Shown here piece by piece: positions 34,679 through 43,573 of a stretch of DNA of 64,000 bases; the first letter of the stretch is position 1, and every line of letters begins with the position of its first letter. The stretch spans positions 347,753 to 411,752 of the forward strand of contig JAHFBF010000003.1 of the NCBI GenBank assembly GCA_023250195.1, read 5' to 3'. This stretch comes from Candidatus Melainabacteria bacterium (GTDB lineage: Bacteria; Cyanobacteriota; Vampirovibrionia; 2-02-FULL-35-15). Under the pieces are notes generated by a model. It searched no databases. It was not told the DNA's origin and saw only the letters and a list, made by a program, of their open reading frames with translations. Position numbers and translations under genes: made by a program.

Positions 34679-36499
34679 ATGATAGCAAAAAGTTTACCAA
34701 ATCTTTTTATAGAACAAGCAACTAAAAATAACAGCAAAACAGCTGTTGAATACAGATTAAGGCGTAATGAGCCATATAGAAGTATTTCCTGGACACGTTT
34801 AAGTACTATTGTGCAGGAAGTTGCATATGGATTAATAGAGCTTGGGGTTAAAAAAGGTGATAACGTCGCTATTTTATCGGGGACAAGATATGAATGGTCA
34901 ATTTTTGATTTAGCAATTCTTTCAATAGGTGCTGTTGTAGTACCCATATATCCTACTCTTCCTGAGCAGAGTGTAAATTATATTTTAAATAATTCAATGT
35001 GTGGGGTGGTGATTTTAGAAGATAAAGGGCAGCTTCAAAAGATTAGATCGCAGTGGGATAATTTGCCATCAGTTCGATATGCAGTTGTAATTGAAGATCT
35101 GGGGGACTTGCCTCAGTATGAGTCTAGAATAATCAGTTTCAAAAATCTAAAAGATAAAGGCAAATTAAATTTTGCAAATGATCCGGATTTGTTTGAAAGG
35201 CATCTAGCTGATATAGGGGAAGATGATATTGCTTCAATAATTTATACCTCCGGGACCACAGGCCCGCCAAAGGGTGTAATGCTTACACATAAAAATATTT
35301 TAAGTGTTGTGTCTTCTCTTTTGGAATTAGTGCCTTTGAAACCTAATGATAAGTTCCTTTCGTTTTTGCCGCTTTCACATGTTTTTGAAAGAGTAGGTGG
35401 GCTTCATTATGCTATATCTACAGCTACAAAAATTTGTTACTGTTCAAGTATTGATCAGATAGGACCAGCTCTTAAAGATTCCGGGGCAACAATAATGCTT
35501 GTTGTTCCAAGAATACTTGAAAAAATAGTTACAAAGATGAATCATCAGTTTGAGTCATTACCCCCTTTAAAAAAAAGATTGTTCAACTGGGCAGTTTCAT
35601 GTGGGAAAAAGCTGTTAGATCTAAAGGGAAACGAAAAAACCTTTACAGTTGACTTTTTGATTTATTCTATTCAATACTTTGTTGCTGATAAGCTTGTTTT
35701 TTCTTCAATTCGTAAAAAGCTTGCTCCCAAATTAAAATGTTTTATTTCCGGAGGGGCTCCGCTTGCAAAAGAAATAGCAGAGTTCTTCTGTATTATTGGA
35801 ATACCAGTACTTGAGGGCTATGGTTTAACTGAGACAACTGCTGCAATATCAGTAAACACCTTAAAGCAAATCAAAATTGCTACAGTAGGAAAGCCGCTTC
35901 CAAATATACAAATTAAAATTGCTGATGATGGAGAGATATTAGTTAAAGGACCGACGGTATTTGCTGGTTATTATAGGAATGAAAAAGATACAAAAGATGC
36001 TTTTACAGATGAGTGGTTCTTAACTGGTGATATAGGAGCTATTGACAGTGATGGATTCTTGAAAATTACAGGGAGAAAGAAAGATATAATCGTGAATTCG
36101 GCCGGTAAAAATATTGCTCCTCAAAACATTGAAAATTCCATTAGAAATTCTCCCTATATTAGTAATATAGTGATAATTGGAGATAAGAAAAAGTATTTGT
36201 CAGCATTAGTAACACTGGATGAGCCTTCAGTGTTAAATTATGCAAAAGAACATAAATTGACTTTTAATGATGGAATGGAGAGCCTGGTGAAAAATCCCGG
36301 TCTTCTTAAATTGATAGATGAGGAAATTAAAGTTAGAACTGTAGAATTTGCTGATTATGAACAAATTAGAAAATTTACTATATTCCCATATGATTTTAGT
36401 ATTGAGTCTGGTGAGATTACGCCTACATTAAAAGTAAAGAGAAAATTTGTTGAGGAAAAATATAAGAAAATAATAGATGCGATGTATCCGTTGGAATAG
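34679..36499 (+). CDS. fadD: Long-chain fatty acid-CoA ligase (AMP-forming)
   Basis: The enzyme activates fatty acids via acyl-AMP to acyl-CoA (or acyl-ACP in cyanobacterial relatives). Motifs are IIYTSGTTGPPKGVMLTH (P-loop), GYGLTETTAAISVN, WFLTGDIGAIDSDGFLKITGRKKD and the C-terminal hinge region with KNIAPQNIE. The 606-residue length fits long-chain synthetases. The stop overlaps the upstream frame of the next gene, whose true start is 13 nt downstream. The leader with TTTTATT at 34655 lies divergent from pyrR. Confidence 0.93.
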   Translation: MIAKSLPNLFIEQATKNNSKTAVEYRLRRNEPYRSISWTRLSTIVQEVAYGLIELGVKKGDNVAILSGTRYEWSIFDLAILSIGAVVVPIYPTLPEQSVNYILNNSMCGVVILEDKGQLQKIRSQWDNLPSVRYAVVIEDLGDLPQYESRIISFKNLKDKGKLNFANDPDLFERHLADIGEDDIASIIYTSGTTGPPKGVMLTHKNILSVVSSLLELVPLKPNDKFLSFLPLSHVFERVGGLHYAISTATKICYCSSIDQIGPALKDSGATIMLVVPRILEKIVTKMNHQFESLPPLKKRLFNWAVSCGKKLLDLKGNEKTFTVDFLIYSIQYFVADKLVFSSIRKKLAPKLKCFISGGAPLAKEIAEFFCIIGIPVLEGYGLTETTAAISVNTLKQIKIATVGKPLPNIQIKIADDGEILVKGPTVFAGYYRNEKDTKDAFTDEWFLTGDIGAIDSDGFLKITGRKKDIIVNSAGKNIAPQNIENSIRNSPYISNIVIIGDKKKYLSALVTLDEPSVLNYAKEHKLTFNDGMESLVKNPGLLKLIDEEIKVRTVEFADYEQIRKFTIFPYDFSIESGEITPTLKVKRKFVEEKYKKIIDAMYPLE

Positions 36500-36512
36500 G
36501 CAATTAAAAAAG

Positions 36513-37898
36513 ATGAAAATATGTAAAATAATTAGACAAATAAATCTTTATATTATAATTTTGTTTTTTTGTTTATTTGGGCAGACACAAGGTCTGCCCC
36601 TACTTCTTTCTGTGGAAGCGACTACTCAGGACAATTATCCTGTTATTGGAAAAATTGAAAATATTTTGTTTGGTAAGCCATCTTCGGATTTAAAAATTTC
36701 TGACAGAATAAGTGCTATTGAAAAAAATATTTTTGGCAAAACCTATTCTCGTGATCCTCTTGATGTAAGAACTGAGCGTCTAAAAGCCAACGTACTTGGC
36801 GACTCTGAGAATTTGGCTGATACAGAACAAGAATTTCAAAATAACAATAATTATGAAAATTTACAGACAGTAGAGGTAAGCAGTGAACAGTTTCAGGACA
36901 TTCTTTATCAATTTATAAATGAAGAGAGGAGTTTTAAAGGTTTGCTTCCACTTGTAAAAGATGAAACAGTCTTAAATGTTGCTTTTGAACAGGCAAAAGA
37001 AATACTTGCTAAAGATTATCTTTCTTATAGCAATTTAAAAAATCAGTATCCTGATGAAAGGTATACACTGGCTGGTGGAACAGGTGCGATCATAGAAGTT
37101 GTAAAAGGATTTGAAAAGAAAACAAATGAAAAGAAAGTTAAACTTACAGAACTTTTGGCTAAACAATTAGTACAAGCTATAGAAGCAAATCCTGATGATT
37201 CTCAGATTCTTTATAGTTCGTATATAAATCACTGTGGCTTTGGTTTTGCTCTGTCGAATGATAAAAAAAAATTTGTTTCGGTTATTGAATTTGTAACGAA
37301 AGAAGGAGAATTTGAACCCATAAAACCCTTGGTGAGTTTTGGTGAAAAGTTAAGAGTTGTTGGTAAAGTTAAACTACCTTATAAATTTAAAGCAATATCA
37401 GTTGCATATTATGATTCAGTTAGATTAAATGTTGAAGATGAAAATAATAGTCCCGGGTATTTTACTAATGAAAGTCTTAAACCCTATTTTCCTCCTCAGG
37501 ATTATATTGCTTATAGCAATACTGCAAAAAATAATTTTGTAAAGATAATCAAAGGGATTGGTGTGATAGGGGCTATTGGTGCAGCACCATTTACAGGAGG
37601 GGCAAGTGCGATTTTTGCACCAGTTCTAATATCTTCAATTCAAAATGGTCCACCTAAAGAAATACCATTAAAGGGAGGAATCAAAGTTAATGGTAAGGGG
37701 GAATTTTCAGGTGAAGTAGAATTAAACTATCAGGGAAAAAGTGGTCTTTATTATGTTAGTGTTCTGGCTGAAAGACCTGGAGTTAATTTCCCGATTGTAG
37801 TAAGCAGGAGAACGGTCAGGGTTAGTAGTTTTATGCCGGCAGCAGAAGGTGATCCAAAGAAAGTAAAATCAAATATAACTTTATCTGAGGCATTATAA
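36513..37898 (+). CDS. Secreted CAP/SCP-domain protein with FGK repeats
   Basis: ATG 36513 gives a signal peptide (MKICKIIRQINLYIIILFF). The segment GQTQGLPLL after it is encoded by the palindrome at 36579-36599. Residues ~45-95 contain three copies of a short 'I-E-x-x-x-F-G-K' motif (GKIENILFGKPSS, IEKNIFGKTYSRD, RLKANVLG) that I associate with cyanobacterial and melainabacterial exported proteins. A CAP (SCP-like) domain follows at ~125-275 (FINEERSFKGLLPLVKDETV, YINHCGFGFAL). A hydrophobic glycine-rich stretch (IGVIGAIGAAPFTGGASAIF) precedes a C-terminal beta-rich domain. It is probably a periplasmic or surface protein. It may form an operon with fadD and ribD by spacing. Confidence 0.8.
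   Translation: MKICKIIRQINLYIIILFFCLFGQTQGLPLLLSVEATTQDNYPVIGKIENILFGKPSSDLKISDRISAIEKNIFGKTYSRDPLDVRTERLKANVLGDSENLADTEQEFQNNNNYENLQTVEVSSEQFQDILYQFINEERSFKGLLPLVKDETVLNVAFEQAKEILAKDYLSYSNLKNQYPDERYTLAGGTGAIIEVVKGFEKKTNEKKVKLTELLAKQLVQAIEANPDDSQILYSSYINHCGFGFALSNDKKKFVSVIEFVTKEGEFEPIKPLVSFGEKLRVVGKVKLPYKFKAISVAYYDSVRLNVEDENNSPGYFTNESLKPYFPPQDYIAYSNTAKNNFVKIIKGIGVIGAIGAAPFTGGASAIFAPVLISSIQNGPPKEIPLKGGIKVNGKGEFSGEVELNYQGKSGLYYVSVLAERPGVNFPIVVSRRTVRVSSFMPAAEGDPKKVKSNITLSEAL
36579..36599. repeat. GGGCAGAC...GTCTGCCC inverted repeat in a signal-peptide region
   Basis: Eight-bp arms flank ACAAG. It is in frame after the hydrophobic core of the CAP protein's signal peptide and is related to 15337-15358 and 45754-45777. 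Confidence 0.85.
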
Positions 37899-37908
37899 AA
37901 AATAAAAA

Positions 37909-39057
37909 ATGCAAACAAATCAAGAACAATTTAACAGTGAAGATGATATTTATTCTACTCAGGCAGAATATTACATGCGTGAGTGTTTTGAACTTGCAAA
38001 AAAATCATTGGGCAGGACTTCGCCAAATCCAATTGTAGGAGCTATTGTATTAGATAAAAATGGTTTACCTGCAGGGAAGGGGTATCACAAAGCAGCAGGG
38101 ACTGAGCATGCTGAAGTAATTGCAATTAGAGAAGCTGGAGAAAAAGCAAAAAATGGAACATTGATTGTCAGCCTTGAACCTTGTTGTCATCAAGGTATAA
38201 CCCCGCCTTGTACTGATTTGATAATTCAAAGTAAAATTCGCGAGGTAATTTTCAGCTGTCATGATGCTAATTCATTGGTGAATAAAAAGGGAGAAGAAAT
38301 CCTTCTGAAGCATGGTATTAAAGTTTTTTCGGGTGTATTGAAATCTGAAGGGATTGAATTGAATAAATTTTTCTTTAAGTGGATTAAATCAAAACTGCCA
38401 TGGATTACATTGAAACAGGCTCAGACATTGGATGGAAAAATAGCACTCAGTAACAAGCAGAGTAAATGGATTACAGGTGAGCTTGCGCGGAAAGAGGTTC
38501 ATGGTCTGCGTAATGCTTATGATGCGATTTTGGTAGGTTCAAATACAGTTGAAGTTGATAATCCTGAACTTACTGTAAGGGGTATTGATAATTCCAGGAA
38601 TCCTGCAAAGGTAATCATTGATTTAAATTTAATTACAAAACCTGATTCAAAGGTTTATAAAAACAATTCAGTTGTTTATTTGGTGACAAAAGTAGAGCAT
38701 TCGAAAGATAAATTAAACAATTATTTAAAATTAAATAGTGAGTTGCAATTTATACAACTTAAGGAAATAACAAAAGATAGGATTAACCTTAAAGAATTAT
38801 TTGAAGAGCTTGGAAAAAGAAATATATTAAGTGTTCTGGTTGAGGCTGGTTCTTCACTCGCTGGTGAACTTATTTTAAGTGGATTAGTAGATGAATATAT
38901 TTTGTTTATTGCACCGAAAGTCTTTGGAGATAGTTCCGCTTTTTCCAGCTTGCAAATAAAAACTTTACAGGACATTGAAAATTCCTATGAATTTAGGATT
39001 CTTGACTATAAATTAATTGGTAATGACCTAATGATTTCTCTACGACCAAAATGTTAG
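37909..39057 (+). CDS. ribD: Riboflavin biosynthesis deaminase/reductase RibD
   Basis: RibD deaminates and then reduces the pyrimidine intermediate of riboflavin synthesis. The N-terminal deaminase domain has HAEVIAI and PCCHQGITPPC zinc ligands with the catalytic Glu. The reductase domain (WITLKQAQTLDGKIAL, DAILVGSNTVEVDNPELTVR, LVEAGSSLAGEL) fills the second half. The 382-residue length is normal for the bifunctional form. The start is 10 nt after the CAP protein. Other rib genes are not in the window, and no FMN riboswitch is visible. Confidence 0.96.
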   Translation: MQTNQEQFNSEDDIYSTQAEYYMRECFELAKKSLGRTSPNPIVGAIVLDKNGLPAGKGYHKAAGTEHAEVIAIREAGEKAKNGTLIVSLEPCCHQGITPPCTDLIIQSKIREVIFSCHDANSLVNKKGEEILLKHGIKVFSGVLKSEGIELNKFFFKWIKSKLPWITLKQAQTLDGKIALSNKQSKWITGELARKEVHGLRNAYDAILVGSNTVEVDNPELTVRGIDNSRNPAKVIIDLNLITKPDSKVYKNNSVVYLVTKVEHSKDKLNNYLKLNSELQFIQLKEITKDRINLKELFEELGKRNILSVLVEAGSSLAGELILSGLVDEYILFIAPKVFGDSSAFSSLQIKTLQDIENSYEFRILDYKLIGNDLMISLRPKC

Positions 39058-39153
39058 CACAGTTACATATTTTTAAATATGAGTGTTGTTTAGCTATTAT
39101 ACTTCTATAATTTAAGACAGATAACATGGCGACTTAAATCAGGAGAGGTGCAA

Positions 39154-39780
39154 ATGATATTTAAAAATTTTATTTCTGGTTTCTTGGTCTTAAGTTTTAT
39201 TTTTTTTGCATCTCAGCTTGCACATGCTCAAACAGCCAGACAAAAAGATGCTTCTGTGGTTGCTGTTAATGAATTATCAGATATTGAAGGAGACGAGTGG
39301 GCATATAAAGCTATACAGGAGTTGGTAGAAAAATATGATGTACTGGAAGGTTATCCTGATGGTACTTTTAGAGGAAAGAAATCTTCTACAAGATTTGAGT
39401 TGGCAGCAGCAGTTTATGACTTAGCCACATATTTTAGTGATGAAATAGCTTTAGATCGTGATGATTTATCTAAGCTTGCAAAATTGCTTGATGAATTTTC
39501 AACTGATATTAAAGCAATTCAAGGAAGAGTTGATCAACTTGAAACAAAAGTAACTGCTGTTGAAGGTAAGACTACTACTCTTGAAACCAAGACTGCTGCA
39601 CTGGAAGGACAAGTTGCTCAGCATACTGCCGAGCTTGAGGAGCATGAAAAAAGACTTGCTTATTCTGAAAGAAGAAAAGGATTTATACTTGAAAGGCTGG
39701 TTAAAGGTGTGGTTGTTGATGTAAGAGATCTTTCAAGAGGTATTCTGGCAGCTGTTATTTCACCGTTTAACAAAAAATAA
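39154..39780 (+). CDS. SLH-domain coiled-coil envelope protein
   Basis: ATG 39154 follows AGGAGAGG by 5 nt; the GTG at 39148 lies within that SD. A signal peptide (FISGFLVLSFIFFASQLAHAQ) leads to one SLH domain at ~40-90 (LSDIEGDEWAYKAIQELVEK, GYPDGTFRGKKSSTRFELAAA). A coiled coil of heptads with VEGKTTTLETKTAALEGQ follows. This is the N-terminal architecture of cyanobacterial OprB-type porins, but the ~300-residue barrel is missing and the chain ends after ~45 further residues (GVVVDVRDLSRGILAAVISP). It could tether the outer membrane to peptidoglycan without forming a pore. A TATAAT at 39107-39112 is a possible -10. Confidence 0.85.
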   Translation: MIFKNFISGFLVLSFIFFASQLAHAQTARQKDASVVAVNELSDIEGDEWAYKAIQELVEKYDVLEGYPDGTFRGKKSSTRFELAAAVYDLATYFSDEIALDRDDLSKLAKLLDEFSTDIKAIQGRVDQLETKVTAVEGKTTTLETKTAALEGQVAQHTAELEEHEKRLAYSERRKGFILERLVKGVVVDVRDLSRGILAAVISPFNKK

Positions 39781-39796
39781 TAATCTTAAAGAATTT

Positions 39797-40552
39797 GTGC
39801 AGAAACATTACATAGTTCAAATATCAGATACTCATCTGTTTGGGGATAAGAACAGGAAAATTAATGGTTCAAATTCATACCAAAACCTGAAGAATGTTTT
39901 AAACCAGGTAATTTCTTTAGAAGTAAAACCAGATTTAATTGTAGTAAGTGGAGATCTTTCACAGGATTGTACTTTTGAATCTTATCAGCATCTGGCAAAT
40001 CTACTTAATAAGTGTGGGATTAAATATTATTTTTTTCCTGGAAATCATGATGATGTGGATATTATAAATAAAGTTTTTGATTTAAACTGGAAAAAAGATC
40101 AGGTTGATTATTCTTTTAATATTAATGATTGGTTTGTGAGTGTTATAGATACATCGGTTTATCCGGAAGTTCTTGGTGAATTATCAATTGAACAGTTAAA
40201 AAATCTTAAAAACAACTTAGAACAAAATAAAAATAAACCGACAGTTATTTTTATGCATCATCATCCTCTTTTGCTTAATAGTGCATGGCTTGATAGATAT
40301 ATCTTAAAAGATGCTGAAAAGTTTATTAATCTAATTAAATTAAATCCACAGGTAAAAGCAGTTTTATTTGGTCATATACATCAGGTATTTGAAAAAAATG
40401 TTGATGGCACTTTCTATGGGAGTGCTCCTGCAAGTTGTTACCAGGTTTTGCCAAAGACAGAAATGTTTACTATTGAAAAACTTAATGCTGGTTATAGATT
40501 AATTGAGCTGGACGGGGATAAATTTAATTCTAAAGTTGTTTGGGTGGAGTAG
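39797..40552 (+). CDS. CpdA-like calcineurin-type metallophosphoesterase
   Basis: The metal-binding motifs are complete: ISDTHLF, VVSGDLSQD, PGNHDD, HHHPLLL and FGHIHQ. This order and the compact 251 residues match class III cyclic-nucleotide phosphodiesterases such as CpdA, which hydrolyse cAMP. The actual substrate is not known. GTG 39797 is the start; the SD is weak. It lies 16 nt after the SLH gene. Confidence 0.88.
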   Translation: MQKHYIVQISDTHLFGDKNRKINGSNSYQNLKNVLNQVISLEVKPDLIVVSGDLSQDCTFESYQHLANLLNKCGIKYYFFPGNHDDVDIINKVFDLNWKKDQVDYSFNINDWFVSVIDTSVYPEVLGELSIEQLKNLKNNLEQNKNKPTVIFMHHHPLLLNSAWLDRYILKDAEKFINLIKLNPQVKAVLFGHIHQVFEKNVDGTFYGSAPASCYQVLPKTEMFTIEKLNAGYRLIELDGDKFNSKVVWVE

Positions 40553-40564
40553 AGCTAGCTAATT

Positions 40565-40685
40565 ACGTTATTGCGAGGAGGCTCTAAAAGAGCTGACCCG
40601 CTCGCCGGAGCGAGGCGAGCGGGTCAATCTCCTAACGTTTGTGAGATTGCTTCGTCGCAACTAAAGTTGCTTCTCGCAATGACGT
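40565..40685. repeat. CGTCATTGCGAGGA-family repeat, intergenic copy
   Basis: Ends ACGTTATTGCGAGGAG and CTCGCAATGACGT, sharing CAATCTCCTAACGTTTGTG and GAGATTGCTTCGT with the lpxD copy (1558-1677). It lies between the phosphoesterase and the zinc-ribbon gene. Confidence 0.93.
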
Positions 40686-40699
40686 GAAAAAGTTTTAAT

Positions 40700-40909
40700 T
40701 TATTTAAAAAGCGACATTAGCTTATTTAAAAAACTGCTTTTTTGTTTTGTGTGATGCCCATCAGATAAGGTTTCTCCACAATTATGGCAGCTTCCGCAGA
40801 TAAATTTTGATTCAATTAATGTCTGGCAGCGAGGACACTTTTGTTCTACAAAAGTCTCATCCAGCTTATTACCACAGGTTGGGCAGTTGATTGTTTTACA
40901 TTCTGTCAT
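40700..40909 (-). CDS. Small zinc-ribbon protein downstream of feoB
   Basis: The 69-residue protein is built of four Cys-rich knuckles: CPTCGNKL, CPRCQTL, CGSCHNCGE and an initial C in ECKTINC, enough for two zinc ribbons. A short hydrophobic C-terminus (FLNKLMSLFK) may touch the membrane. It follows feoB on the same strand with only a 39-nt gap holding a palindrome, so it may be the accessory to this FeoB. I know small Cys-rich proteins next to feoB in other bacteria (FeoC types), but this one does not match them clearly. Confidence 0.7.
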   Translation of the reverse strand: MTECKTINCPTCGNKLDETFVEQKCPRCQTLIESKFICGSCHNCGETLSDGHHTKQKSSFLNKLMSLFK

Positions 40910-40919
40910 TTTTTTGGAG

Positions 40920-40940
40920 AGGCAGGTTTAAAACCTGCCT
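40920..40940. repeat. AGGCAGGTTT palindrome between feoB and zinc ribbon
   Basis: Same arms as 11340-11360 and 13406-13426. It starts 11 nt upstream of the zinc-ribbon ATG. Confidence 0.9.
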
Positions 40941-40948
40941 TTACAGTG

Positions 40949-42964
40949 CTATGCACCTAATATTCTAGCAAGGATGGTGCCTATGCTTACTGCTAAAACC
41001 ATTGATGAAACCCAAATTCCAACTGCAACTTTCCAGTTCTGTTCCTTTGCCATTACAGCAACTGTAGCAATACATGGAACGAATAGGGTTAAAACTACGC
41101 TGGCAACTGTAACCTGTGCTGCTGTCATATGAAGTTCAGTTAACCCAAATGCTCCAAAATCTCTTCTTACCATTCCTAAAATAAATGATATTGAAACTTC
41201 TTCAGGAAGATGTAGTAGATTTTTTGATATTGGTTTAAAGATATCGATTACTTTATTTAATAAGCCTGTTACCTGCATAATAGAAACTATAAATGCAGCT
41301 ACAAAAAATGCTGGGATGGCTTCAGCCATAAAAAACATTACTTTTGTTTTTGCTTTGTGAAAAACGTTTGAAATTCTTGGAAGTCTTAATGGGGGGAGAT
41401 CTATAAGAAGAGGTGTTGCTTTGCCGGGAAGAAATTTATTCATAACAAATCCAGTTACAATCAAAACAAGACTGATAACTGATAGCCAGATTAACCAGGA
41501 TTTTATTCCGCCTGATTTAGCAAGCAATGACTGAATAACACCGAGCTGAGCAGAACACGGTATAGCAAAACCTAAAATAGTCATTGCGATTATTTTTTCT
41601 CTTTTTGTGGAGAGAAGTCTTGTCGTAACTGCAGCCATTGTCACACAGCCAAGCCCCAGTATCAGTGGGATAATTGCACGACCATTCATTCCAATTCTCG
41701 TTAACAAGCCGTCTACCAGAACAGCAAGGCGTGGCAAGTAACCGCTGTCTTCTAAGATGGCAAGTGCTGTATAAAAAGCAATAACAAGAGGCAAGAGTAA
41801 GCCTAAGAGATAAGTAACGGTAAGTGTTAGAATACCGTATTTGCCTGAGAGTACTGTTCCTACTGTACTTAAAAAAGTGTTTGGAATAGTTGTTCCCTTG
41901 ATTTCTTTTTCAATATAGTCGCTTGGTCCAAAGAAATATTCTTTATTTATGACTTGTTTTATTTTATTGTACTTTCCTTTATCAGCTAAAAATCCTTTTG
42001 GAAAGCTGTAAACCTCTTTTTTATTTCCAGTTTTTACTAAAACTTCAACAGGAAGAAATTGTCCGGTAGCTTCTTTTACTGCAGGTTCATAATAAGCATT
42101 CATTATTCTTTTTTCTGTAAAGTTTATTAAATCCCCCCCAACCCAGATCCCAAGAAATTGATATAAAAATAAAAATCCGATAAGCAGTGCAATTATTGAG
42201 CCCCAGAAAGGCTCAATCAAAACGTTGGAAACCTTTGTTAAAACCCTTTCCTTTCTGTTCTTTGTGCTTGTTGTATCTGAAATAATTTCATTTACCTCTT
42301 TTCTTCTCTGACTGTAGATTTCATTTCTTTTATTTCTTGGTTCTGTCTTATGTCGCTCTGCAATTACTAAATCTCCTTCTAAGAGTAAAAGTGCTTCTGC
42401 CTGGTTTGCTACCAGTGGTAATAATTCTGTAAGTTCTCTTTGTAAAACGGGATCAACGATTCCTTTTTTTGCCTTTGTGTTTAATAAACAATCTTTAATT
42501 TCTTTCATGCCTTCACCACTTATTGCAACGGTGGGATATATAGGTACGCCAAGTATTTCACTTAGTCTTTTTAAGTCTATTTCTAAACCAATCCCTTTTG
42601 CTTCGTCCATTTGATTAATGGCTACAATTAGTGGTTTTCCCATGTCGATTAATTGTTTCGTAAGAAATAAATCTCTTTCAAGGCTGATGGCAGATACTAC
42701 ATTTAATATTTCATCCGAGTATAAAATGACATCACGCGCAACTCTTTCTTCATCATTGAAGCTGCTGACACCGTATATGCCGGGAGTGTCTTTTATGGAA
42801 ACATTTTTATTTAGTGAAGCAGAGGTGATTTCTACAGTAGTACCGGGATAGTTACTTACATCTACGTAAACACTGCTTAAATAATGAAAAAACACAGACT
42901 TGCCTACGTTCGGGTTTCCTACTAGGACTATGTGTTTTTGAGTAGCTTTTGTTAAGTCAGTCAT
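40949..42964 (-). CDS. feoB: Ferrous iron transporter FeoB
   Basis: FeoB imports Fe2+ across the inner membrane. The N-terminal G domain shows G1 GNPNVGKS, G3 DTPG and G4 NQMD. A GDI-like helical part follows to ~230. The membrane domain includes GLLLPLVIAFYTALAILEDSGYLPR and LGLGCVTMAAVTTRLLSTKREK, the Gate/Core motifs, and ends with FVPCIATVAVMAKE. The 671-residue length is normal. No feoA lies beside it in the window; the zinc-ribbon gene follows. The start is divergent from the rhodanese leader. Confidence 0.96.
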   Translation of the reverse strand: MTDLTKATQKHIVLVGNPNVGKSVFFHYLSSVYVDVSNYPGTTVEITSASLNKNVSIKDTPGIYGVSSFNDEERVARDVILYSDEILNVVSAISLERDLFLTKQLIDMGKPLIVAINQMDEAKGIGLEIDLKRLSEILGVPIYPTVAISGEGMKEIKDCLLNTKAKKGIVDPVLQRELTELLPLVANQAEALLLLEGDLVIAERHKTEPRNKRNEIYSQRRKEVNEIISDTTSTKNRKERVLTKVSNVLIEPFWGSIIALLIGFLFLYQFLGIWVGGDLINFTEKRIMNAYYEPAVKEATGQFLPVEVLVKTGNKKEVYSFPKGFLADKGKYNKIKQVINKEYFFGPSDYIEKEIKGTTIPNTFLSTVGTVLSGKYGILTLTVTYLLGLLLPLVIAFYTALAILEDSGYLPRLAVLVDGLLTRIGMNGRAIIPLILGLGCVTMAAVTTRLLSTKREKIIAMTILGFAIPCSAQLGVIQSLLAKSGGIKSWLIWLSVISLVLIVTGFVMNKFLPGKATPLLIDLPPLRLPRISNVFHKAKTKVMFFMAEAIPAFFVAAFIVSIMQVTGLLNKVIDIFKPISKNLLHLPEEVSISFILGMVRRDFGAFGLTELHMTAAQVTVASVVLTLFVPCIATVAVMAKEQNWKVAVGIWVSSMVLAVSIGTILARILGA

Positions 42965-43050
42965 AGGCGTAAAAACGGTTTGGATAGATAATTATAGCGT
43001 ATACGCTATCATATTCAATGAAACAAATTCTTATGCTTTCATGGATTAGA

Positions 43051-43135
43051 GGCTTTGTCCGATTTATTCGGCAAAGCCGATCAAATGAAAAGAATCGGCC
43101 GAGGAAAGCGCAAACTTGTTTTGCGCTTTATAAAA
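43051..43135 (+). promoter_or_regulatory. Recurrent hairpin leader element upstream of rhodanese (copy B)
   Basis: It begins GGCTTTGTCCGATTTATTCG, continues GATCAAATGAAAAGAATCGG and CCGAGGAAAGC, ends with a hairpin (AAAGCGCAAAC...TTTGCGCTTT) and TATAAAA, and abuts ATG 43136. The TTG-started frame (MSDLFGKADQMKRIG) is in frame with the gene, so an N-terminal extension of 27 residues is possible. Confidence 0.7.
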
Positions 43136-43453
43136 ATGATAGAACATGTTTCTGTAGAAGAATTAAAAACAATTTTAGACAGCAAAACAGGCTGTCATCT
43201 TATTGATGTCAGAGAATTCTCTGAATATGAAGCAGTAAGAATACCGAACTCGGCTTTAATCTCGCTTTCAGTTTTTGATCAAAAAGTTGACCTCATTGAT
43301 AAAAATTCGCCAAATTATTTTCTTTGTGGTGTTGGTAAACGTGCACTTAAAGCTGCTGAATATCTTTTATCTCTGGGGTATAAGAATTTGTATGTTATAG
43401 ATGGTGGTATAAAGGCATGGATTGAAGCAGGATATCCGGTAGAGTGTGGGTAA
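43136..43453 (+). CDS. Single-domain rhodanese
   Basis: Rhodaneses transfer sulfane sulfur via an active-site Cys. CHLIDVREFSEYEAVRIPNS is the typical first conserved block. The active loop is CGVGKRALKAAEYL with the catalytic Cys, and GGIKAWIEAGYPV closes the domain. ATG 43136 gives 105 residues, the usual single-domain size; the in-frame TTG at 43055 would add leader-encoded residues. The physiological acceptor is unknown. feoB is divergent; the aromatic-degradation genes follow. Confidence 0.9.
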   Translation: MIEHVSVEELKTILDSKTGCHLIDVREFSEYEAVRIPNSALISLSVFDQKVDLIDKNSPNYFLCGVGKRALKAAEYLLSLGYKNLYVIDGGIKAWIEAGYPVECG

Positions 43454-43459
43454 AAGATA

Positions 43460-43544
43460 TGTCATTCTGAGGGAGTGAAACGACTGAAGAATCTCACAAT
43501 ATTGCTATCGTCAACAGAGATTCTTCGCTTTAGGCTCAGAATGA
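43460..43544. repeat. GTCATTCTGAG-family inverted repeat
   Basis: Ends GTCATTCTGAGGGAGTG and CTCAGAATGAC, with AAGAATCTCACAA and AGAGATTCTTCG inside. It is another class of dispersed repeat, between rhodanese and the FAH-family gene. Confidence 0.88.
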
Positions 43545-43573
43545 CAAAGAGTTTTTTGATAAAATAGTAAGAA

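Noticed and set aside
37859..37908. Possible FMN riboswitch before ribD
   Set aside because: The gap to the previous gene is 10 nt and there is no RFN-type conserved sequence.
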